Shown piece after piece: positions 58,068-64,000 of a DNA stretch of 64,000 nt; the first letter of the stretch is position 1, and every line of letters starts with the position of its first letter. A model generated the notes under the pieces. The model was not told where the DNA came from, made no database searches, and worked only from the letters and a program-made list of their open reading frames with translations. The stretch covers positions 62,001 to 126,000 of the forward strand of contig JARSSH010000060.1 in assembly GCA_029624815.1 (NCBI GenBank), read 5' to 3'. Source of the DNA: Candidatus Competibacter sp. Lineage in GTDB: Bacteria; Pseudomonadota; Gammaproteobacteria; Competibacterales; Competibacteraceae. Made by a program: the position numbers and the translations under genes.

Positions 58068-60785
58068 ATGATCGAAACCCTGATGATGCAGGCGGATCGG
58101 CTAGCCGACGAAGGGCAATTCGAACAAGCCAAGGAACTGTATATTCGGATCTGCCATTTCGCGCCCCACCGTGCCCATTGTTGGTATCGACTGGCGGAAT
58201 TGCAATCCCGGCTCGGGCGGTTTGAGGACTGTCAACAGGCGCTTGAATTGTCCCTGCGCTTGAAGCCGAACGACACCGCCGCGCTGTTGTTGGCGTTAGC
58301 CAATCTGCTGGAGATCGGGAGCTATGCACAAGCCGTTCAACTGGCCGATAGGCTCCTGACCGCACATGCTGGAAACCGGCTGGTGGTGCTGGCCAACAAG
58401 AGCACGGCCCTGCTGCGATTGGGTCGATTTGCCGAGGCTCTGGCGGTGGCCGATGCGGCTCTGGAATTGGATAGGTGTCAAGCCACAATTCATGCCAACC
58501 GAGGGTCGGCATTATTCGGCCTAGAGAGGCATGAAGAGGCGCTATCCGCCTTTGAGCGGGCGTTGCAACTGCGGCCGGAGTATGGGATAGCCCTGATCAA
58601 CAAGTCAGCCGTGCTCCGGGCGCTGCGACGCCCGGCGGAAGCGCTGACGGCGGTCGATGCGGCGCTGGCAACCCATCCCACATCTCCTGCCGCCTTGTTG
58701 AATCGCGCGGCTGCCTTGATGGACCTGGAACAATTTGAGGAAGCGCTGACAACGCTCGATCGTTTATTGGCTCAGCAACCGGGCCACGCCAAGGCGCTGT
58801 TGAACCGCGGTCTTGCACTGCTGTGGATGGAGCGATATCAGGATGTCCTGACAGCGATCCATGCGCTGCGGGCGCTTGGGCAGCCGGCGGATGAGGTTTT
58901 ATTGGCTGCTGGAGAGAGTCTGTTTCGGCGAGGGCGACTGGATCAGGCGCTGGCCTGGATCGAGCAAGGAGTGCACTGGTCTCCGGATCACATAGGCCTG
59001 CTACGCGCTCGGGTTGCGATCCTGCTAGCGAGGGAGTGCTATCGGGATGCACTGTCGGCGGCGGAACGGCTGCTGGTTTTGACCGGGCCCGATCAAATTT
59101 CAGCCCGATTGGCCGTGGCGGCGGCTTTGAATGCCACGGGCCAGTTCGAGAAATCGTTGTCGTTGCTGGAGGCAATGCCTCCGGTCGCCAAGGACGAGTG
59201 GCAATTCCACGCCAAGCACGGCGAAGCATTGGCTGGCTTGGATCGCTTTGCCGAGGCACGGGTGGCCTTTGCCGCCGCCGATCGCTTGGCCGAGCAGCCA
59301 TTTCGGGCCAACTATTACGATGGCCTCTTCCAAGTCCGGCCAGCGGATTCTCCGGCGCCACCCGTTACTCCGGAATTAGTCCGGGTGAGTTACGAGTTTC
59401 GTCGCTTGGAGCATGGGGATTGGCGAGATTACGAATGTCGCGTCGCCACCATTCGACGGTTGACCGAGGAGTGTTTGGAGCGGAGCGAATTGTCTCCGTT
59501 GCTGCCTTTCAGATCGTTGTTTCTGCCATTATCCCAAGAATTACGGTTAGCGATTGCTCGGCGCGAATCCGAGCGGTTGGTGGAGATAGCGGCGGTTTCT
59601 GGCATGGCTCGTAAATCTAGCCAGTCTATTGACAGGGAAGCGGGGCGCATCAAGATCGGCTATCTGTCGGCGGATTTTCATGAGCATCCGACCGCACATT
59701 TAATGCGCGGTTTTTTTCATTGCCATGACCGAAGGCGTTTTGAAATTTACGGCTATGCTTTACGTGGTGAAACGGATAATGCCTACTACCAGCGCATCAA
59801 AGGCGATTGCGATCATTTTGTGGATCTTTCCAACAGGGATAACGCTGCCGCCATTCAGCAAATCCAAGCGGATGGTATTCATGTGCTGATCGACCTAATG
59901 GTTTTTACCAATTATTCCCGCCCGGAGATTTTCAGCCACCGACCCGCTCCGATACAAGTGAATTGGCTTGGGTTTCCAGGGAGCAGCGGAGCAGACTATC
60001 TGGATTATGTGCTTGTGGATCCAGTAGTGTTACCGCCGGAACAAGCGGTTTTCTGCACCGAGCAACCGGTTTATCTACCCGAGTGCTACCAGATCAACGA
60101 CCGCTGGCAAGAGGTCGCCGAGACCGATATCCAACGAGTGGACCAGAGCTTGCCAGAACAAGGTTTCGTGTTTTGTTGCTTTAACCAGATTCAGAAGCTC
60201 GAACCGGTCATGTTCGCGGTCTGGATGCGCATCCTTCGCCGCGTGCCGGATTCGATACTGTGGCTATATTCCGAAAGCGAAGAAGCCCAGGATAATTTGC
60301 GAAGGAGCGCCTCCGCTTGCGGGGTTGCCGACGAGCGGCTGGTGTTTGCCAAGCGTTTATCCAAGGATCGTCATCTTGAACGGCACCGTTTGGCCGACCT
60401 CTTTCTCGATACGCGCATTTATGGCGCCCACACCACTGCCAGTGATGCGCTGTGGGCGGGGTTGCCGGTATTGACCTGTCTGGGCGAGGCGTTCCCGGCG
60501 CGGGTGGCCGCCAGTTTGTTGCGGTCGGTGGGGATGCCGGAATTGATTACCCATTCGTTGGAAGAATACGAGGAGCAAGCGGTAGGGTTGGCAACTCGAC
60601 CGGCGGATTTGGCGCTGCTGCGGGAAAAGCTGGCATACAATCGCTTACGAAGGCCGCTGTTCGATACCGAGCGCTTTACCCGACATCTCGAATGTGCCTA
60701 CGAATTGATGTGGGAGCGTCATGCGCGGGGATTGCCGCCCGCTCCGTTGCATGTGCCGGCGCTGCCAACCGTGAACTCACGGTAG
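58068..60785 (+). CDS. TPR protein with O-GlcNAc-transferase-like catalytic domain
   Basis: A 905-residue cytosolic protein. Residues 1 to about 430 are TPR repeats (for example LELDRCQATIHANRGSALFG and its next unit). The C-terminal part from about 525 matches the SPINDLY/OGT family (GT41): GYLSADFHEHPTAH contains the H-P-T motif, and VNWLGFPGSSGADYLDYVL, CFNQIQKLEP and THTTASDALWAGLPVLT-type stretches (here AHTTASDALWAGLPVLT) follow. It should transfer a sugar from a nucleotide sugar to protein Ser/Thr or to a related acceptor. Position before Wzm/Wzt ties it to glycan assembly. Confidence 0.88.
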   Translation: MIETLMMQADRLADEGQFEQAKELYIRICHFAPHRAHCWYRLAELQSRLGRFEDCQQALELSLRLKPNDTAALLLALANLLEIGSYAQAVQLADRLLTAHAGNRLVVLANKSTALLRLGRFAEALAVADAALELDRCQATIHANRGSALFGLERHEEALSAFERALQLRPEYGIALINKSAVLRALRRPAEALTAVDAALATHPTSPAALLNRAAALMDLEQFEEALTTLDRLLAQQPGHAKALLNRGLALLWMERYQDVLTAIHALRALGQPADEVLLAAGESLFRRGRLDQALAWIEQGVHWSPDHIGLLRARVAILLARECYRDALSAAERLLVLTGPDQISARLAVAAALNATGQFEKSLSLLEAMPPVAKDEWQFHAKHGEALAGLDRFAEARVAFAAADRLAEQPFRANYYDGLFQVRPADSPAPPVTPELVRVSYEFRRLEHGDWRDYECRVATIRRLTEECLERSELSPLLPFRSLFLPLSQELRLAIARRESERLVEIAAVSGMARKSSQSIDREAGRIKIGYLSADFHEHPTAHLMRGFFHCHDRRRFEIYGYALRGETDNAYYQRIKGDCDHFVDLSNRDNAAAIQQIQADGIHVLIDLMVFTNYSRPEIFSHRPAPIQVNWLGFPGSSGADYLDYVLVDPVVLPPEQAVFCTEQPVYLPECYQINDRWQEVAETDIQRVDQSLPEQGFVFCCFNQIQKLEPVMFAVWMRILRRVPDSILWLYSESEEAQDNLRRSASACGVADERLVFAKRLSKDRHLERHRLADLFLDTRIYGAHTTASDALWAGLPVLTCLGEAFPARVAASLLRSVGMPELITHSLEEYEEQAVGLATRPADLALLREKLAYNRLRRPLFDTERFTRHLECAYELMWERHARGLPPAPLHVPALPTVNSR

Positions 60786-60822
60786 AAACTTATTACTCCA
60801 GTCGTGAAATCCTCAACTGACG

Positions 60823-61698
60823 TTGTCTGAAGACGTGTCGATTTTCAATCTCAGCCTCCCGGCACATTCCAAATCCAAATCTGGGCAGGATAGGCTACTT
60901 TGCCGGCTTTTGCGTGATTCTTGGCTGCAACGCCAGTTATTTCTGAAGCTGCTGAAGCGGGATTTCGCCGAACGCTATCGGGGCTCCTATCTGGGGTTGC
61001 TCTGGTCCTTATTGCTGCCGCTACTGTCGCTATTGGTATTCACCTTCTTTTTCGGCGTAATTTTTAAACTCCGTTGGGGCGAACAGGACAGCAGTTCGCT
61101 GAGCGAATTGGCGCTGATCCTGTTTGTCGGCATGGCCCTCTATAACTTTCTTGCCGAATGTCTCAGCCGTGCCCCTGGCCTGATTCTGGCCCACCAGAAT
61201 TATGTCAAAAACGTCATTTTCCCTTTGGAGATGCTGCCGGTTGTGATGGCTGTATCGGCCTTACTGACACTGATCGCCACCTTGTCTGTAATATTGTTAC
61301 TGCAAGAGATCTTGGGTAGCGGCCTGACTTGGACGGTGTTGTTGTTGCCGGCGATGGTATTGCCGCTGCTATTGTTCGCGTTGGGGCTAAGCTGGTTTTT
61401 GGCTGCCTTGGGAGTATACATCCGTGATATCCAGCAGTTGACCGTACCGCTGGTGCAACTACTGATGTTTATGAGCCCGGTGTTTTATCCGATCGGCGCC
61501 CTGCCGGAGTCCGCCCAATACTGGTTCCAGTTCAATCCGCTGGCGCTGGCGATCGAACAGACTCGGGGAATTATTCTATTTAACCAACCGCCGGCTTGGA
61601 CGCCCTACCTGCTTTGCCTTGGATTGGGATTACTGGCGGCGTTGCTAGGGGCCTACTGGTTTGCCCGAACGCGCAGGGGATTCGCCGATGTCCTCTGA
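60823..61698 (+). CDS. ABC-2 type polysaccharide exporter permease (Wzm-like)
   Basis: Inner-membrane permease of a polysaccharide exporter. The 291-residue protein has about six helices and the characteristic LLWSLLLPLLSLLVFTFFFG and MSPVFYPIGALPESAQYW segments. The frame begins with TTG at 60823; a GTG at 60835 in the same frame is an alternative, and neither has a good ribosome site. Its end overlaps the ATPase gene by 11 bases. Probably exports O-antigen or another surface glycan carried on a lipid. Confidence 0.88.
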   Translation: MSEDVSIFNLSLPAHSKSKSGQDRLLCRLLRDSWLQRQLFLKLLKRDFAERYRGSYLGLLWSLLLPLLSLLVFTFFFGVIFKLRWGEQDSSSLSELALILFVGMALYNFLAECLSRAPGLILAHQNYVKNVIFPLEMLPVVMAVSALLTLIATLSVILLLQEILGSGLTWTVLLLPAMVLPLLLFALGLSWFLAALGVYIRDIQQLTVPLVQLLMFMSPVFYPIGALPESAQYWFQFNPLALAIEQTRGIILFNQPPAWTPYLLCLGLGLLAALLGAYWFARTRRGFADVL

Positions 61699-63094
61699 GT
61701 CGGCCGGCGATTGCTCGACCGAAGAGCGGGCCGTGATCGAGGTGAATGAGGTTGGCAAGTGCTACCAGATCTACGAACGACCACAAGATCGCCTGAAGCA
61801 GATGCTGTGGCGCGGCCGACGCCGCTACTATCACGAGTTCTGGGCCTTGCGGAACGTATCGTTCACGGTTCGGCGCGGCCAGACGGTTGGGGTGATCGGC
61901 CGTAATGGTTCTGGCAAGTCTACCCTGCTCAAGATGCTCTGTAACACCTTGACACCTACCGCCGGTGCGCTGGCGGTACGGGGTCGAGTGGCGGCGCTGC
62001 TGGAACTGGGCACCGGTTTCAATCCAGAGTTTAGCGGTCGCGAGAATGTCTATCTTAACGCCGCGATCCTCGGCCTCGACGATGCGGAAATCGAACGTTA
62101 CCTGCCCGAGATTCTGGCCTTCGCCGACATCGGCGAATTTATCGACCAGCCGGTCAAAACCTATTCCAGCGGCATGGCGGTGCGACTGGCTTTCGCCGTC
62201 GCCGCTCATGTTCGCGCCGATATTCTGGTGATTGACGAGGCGCTGGCGGTCGGTGACATGTTTTTCGTGCAGAAATGCATGCGCTTTCTCCGCAAGTTTC
62301 AAGAGCATGGCACCCTGTTTTTCGTTAGCCACGATACCGCGGCGGTGGTCAATCTCTGCGATCGGGTATTGTGGTTGGAACAGGGGCAGGTGCGCGAATG
62401 GGGTCCGGCCAAGGAGGTCTGCGAGCATTACGTGGCGACCTTGCGCGAAACTCGGGGGACGAGCATCTCAATGGCGTCGCCGTCGCGGCAAGCGACCGCC
62501 GGGGCCGTCACGGATGCTCCGGTGGAGCGGGTGGATCAGCGTTTGGCGTTTCTGAATCAGACCCGTTTTCGCAACGATCTGGAATTATTAAATTTTCGTC
62601 GCGAGGTCGAGGGCTACGGCACCGGCGCCATTCGCATCCTGGATGCCGAGTTCGAGGACGGGCAGGGACATCCTCTACGCTGGATCGTTGGTGGCGAGCT
62701 GGTTACCTTGGTCGTGCGCGCCCTGATGCTGGCGGATCTTGAAAACCCGATCGTCGGCTTTTTCGTCAAGGATCGGCTGGGGCAGAATCTGTTCGGCGAT
62801 AACACGCATTTGACCTACGCCGCCGCGCCGCGCTGGGCGACCGCCGGCCAGCATCTAACAGCACGCTTTACCTTCCACATGCCGGTACTGCCGGTCGGGG
62901 ATTACTCGGTGGACATCGCCGCGGCTTCGGGCACCCAACAGGAGCACGTCACCCACTGTTGGTGTAACGACATGCTGATTTTCAAGTCCCACACTAGCAG
63001 CGTTCACCAGGGATTGGTGGGCATCCCGATGCTGGATATCGAATTGCGGGTTGACAATGACGCTTCGGAGCCTGTTCGGGAGCGGTTTGCGTGA
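61688..63094 (+). CDS. ABC-type polysaccharide exporter ATPase (Wzt-like)
   Basis: ATP-binding partner of the permease. The ATG at 61688 gives 468 residues: an ATPase domain (Walker A GRNGSGKSTLLKML near residue 71, the YSSGMAVRLAFAVA signature and DILVIDEALAVGD Walker B) and a C-terminal domain of the Wzt carbohydrate-recognition type (FFVKDRLGQNLFGDNT and following). The long product with this C-terminal domain suggests the exporter recognises a capped O-polysaccharide. The start overlaps the permease end by 11 bases, and its stop overlaps the next GTG by four. Confidence 0.92.
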   Translation: MSSESAGDCSTEERAVIEVNEVGKCYQIYERPQDRLKQMLWRGRRRYYHEFWALRNVSFTVRRGQTVGVIGRNGSGKSTLLKMLCNTLTPTAGALAVRGRVAALLELGTGFNPEFSGRENVYLNAAILGLDDAEIERYLPEILAFADIGEFIDQPVKTYSSGMAVRLAFAVAAHVRADILVIDEALAVGDMFFVQKCMRFLRKFQEHGTLFFVSHDTAAVVNLCDRVLWLEQGQVREWGPAKEVCEHYVATLRETRGTSISMASPSRQATAGAVTDAPVERVDQRLAFLNQTRFRNDLELLNFRREVEGYGTGAIRILDAEFEDGQGHPLRWIVGGELVTLVVRALMLADLENPIVGFFVKDRLGQNLFGDNTHLTYAAAPRWATAGQHLTARFTFHMPVLPVGDYSVDIAAASGTQQEHVTHCWCNDMLIFKSHTSSVHQGLVGIPMLDIELRVDNDASEPVRERFA

Positions 63095-64000
63095 CCACCG
63101 ACATGGAGTCCACCACAGTTACATTACCTTTGGTGGATGTGATCATCCCGGTTTATCGGGGGCTGGATGAAACCCGGCATTGCCTGGAGAGTGTGCTGGC
63201 TTTCCCCCAGCAGACCGCCCATGAAATCGTGGTGATCAACGATTGCAGCCCGGAACCGGAACTGACGGTTCTTCTACGGCAGTGGGCGGCAAGCGGCGCG
63301 TTCACTCTGCTGGAAAATCCGGTCAACACCGGCTTCGTCAACGCCGTGAACCGTGGCATGGTGTTGCATCCCGATCGCGATGTGGTGCTGCTCAACAGCG
63401 ACACGGAGGTGTATGGCGACTGGCTGGATCGTTTGCGCCGCCATGCGGGTAGCGATCCGCCGATTGGAACGGTGACCCCGTTTTCCAACAATGCCACGAT
63501 TTGCAGCTATCCTCGTTTCATGCAAGACAATCCGCTTCCGGCGGACTGGCCGTTGGCCGCATTGGATGCCTTGTGTGCGAAGATCAATGCCGGGCAGTCC
63601 GTGGAGGTGCCGACCGCGGTCGGATTCTGCATGTACATTACCCGGCGTTGCCTGGACCAGGTTGGTTATTTCGACGCCACTCTGTTCGCGCGTGGCTACG
63701 GTGAGGAAAACGATTTCTCGATGCGGGCGCTGGAAATCGGATTCCGCCATCTACATGCCGCCGATGTGTTTGTTTATCATCGCGGCGGGATCTCCTTTGC
63801 TACCGAGAGCACCGATCTATCCGCGCAAGCCCAGCGCATTCTGGAGCAGCGGCATCCCCGCTATTTCCCGTTGGTCGGTGATTATTGTGCTCGCGATCCG
63901 GCCCGTTTTCTGCGGCGGCGTATCGACAACGCCCGGTTGGCGCGCTCTCCTAAACCTCGGCTGTTGTTTGTCATGCACAAGGGCGGCGGCGGCACCGAGA
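63091..64000 (+). CDS. Glycosyltransferase family 2 protein (3' truncated by window)
   Basis: The frame runs open to the end of the window (303 codons seen). The start is GTG 63091, overlapping the Wzt stop, or ATG 63103. The GT-A domain reads VDVIIPVYRGLDETRHCLES, then VVINDCSPEPE, and LLNSDTEVYGDWLDRL with its DxD-like acidic pair; GEENDFSMRALEIGFR is the usual acceptor-side stretch. The last visible part, RLLFVMHKGGGGTE, looks like the start of a second, GT-B-type glycosyltransferase domain. It probably builds the glycan exported by the neighbouring ABC exporter. Confidence 0.88.
   Translation, partial: MTTDMESTTVTLPLVDVIIPVYRGLDETRHCLESVLAFPQQTAHEIVVINDCSPEPELTVLLRQWAASGAFTLLENPVNTGFVNAVNRGMVLHPDRDVVLLNSDTEVYGDWLDRLRRHAGSDPPIGTVTPFSNNATICSYPRFMQDNPLPADWPLAALDALCAKINAGQSVEVPTAVGFCMYITRRCLDQVGYFDATLFARGYGEENDFSMRALEIGFRHLHAADVFVYHRGGISFATESTDLSAQAQRILEQRHPRYFPLVGDYCARDPARFLRRRIDNARLARSPKPRLLFVMHKGGGGTE

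Overview
This 64 kb window is from a GC-rich Gram-negative bacterium, most likely a gammaproteobacterium. The evidence is the ftsH-folP-glmM-tpiA-secG-tRNA-Leu-nuo layout, a separate nuoC and nuoD in a full nuoA-N operon, TtcA, a RoxA/YcfD-type ribosomal oxygenase, a GspE-to-GspD type II secretion operon and a short PrkB/CbbP-type phosphoribulokinase. The genus cannot be fixed from sequence reading alone. Genes are dense, mostly on the plus strand, and often overlap by 1-11 bases.

Layout. 1-4400: housekeeping genes (3' end of ftsH with a strong terminator, then folP, glmM, tpiA, secG). 4425-4509: tRNA-Leu(GAG). 4812-19723: the complete 14-subunit NADH:quinone oxidoreductase operon plus a DUF2818 membrane protein. 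19979-20848: phosphoribulokinase. 20861-25062 (minus strand): a DMT permease, a very large multi-module DUF349 protein and a small YdcH-like protein, divergent from ttcA. 26329-32575: a branched-chain amino acid ABC importer (livJ-H-M-G-F) with a Uma2-type nuclease gene lodged between livG and livF, then another DMT permease. 32644-41802: purB, a roxA-like oxygenase, galU, ackA, glmS and the dTDP-rhamnose genes rfbA, rfbC and rfbD (rfbB is absent). 41792-53830: type II secretion genes gspE, F, G, H, I, J, K, L, M, a GspC/GspN-like gene and gspD. 54096-58043: exported proteins (an unknown secreted protein with its own promoter and terminator, an FG-GAP/VCBS protein, a PpiC-type foldase and a small periplasmic protein). 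58068-64000: glycan functions (a TPR/O-GlcNAc-transferase-like protein, Wzm/Wzt ABC exporter subunits and a glycosyltransferase running off the end).

The most notable feature is inside the secretion operon. Between gspF and gspG lies an AT-richer insert (44731-46147) with two ORFs: an unknown protein, and a DnaQ-like exonuclease fused to a BRCT domain. Its left edge is a perfect integron core (GTTAGGC at 44730-44736). Its right edge is an attC-like imperfect palindrome (46096-46147) that ends in G next to genomic ATAT. Removing the insert restores a normal 31-base gspF-gspG spacer and a plausible secondary integrase target (G|ATAT). The simplest reading is an integron gene cassette inserted outside any integron, within a conserved operon.

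How the genes work together: GlmS and GlmM make glucosamine phosphates for UDP-GlcNAc; GalU and RfbA/C/D make UDP-glucose and dTDP-rhamnose; these can feed the glycosyltransferases and the Wzm/Wzt exporter at the right end. The Gsp machine could export the secreted proteins encoded just after gspD. That last link rests on proximity only.
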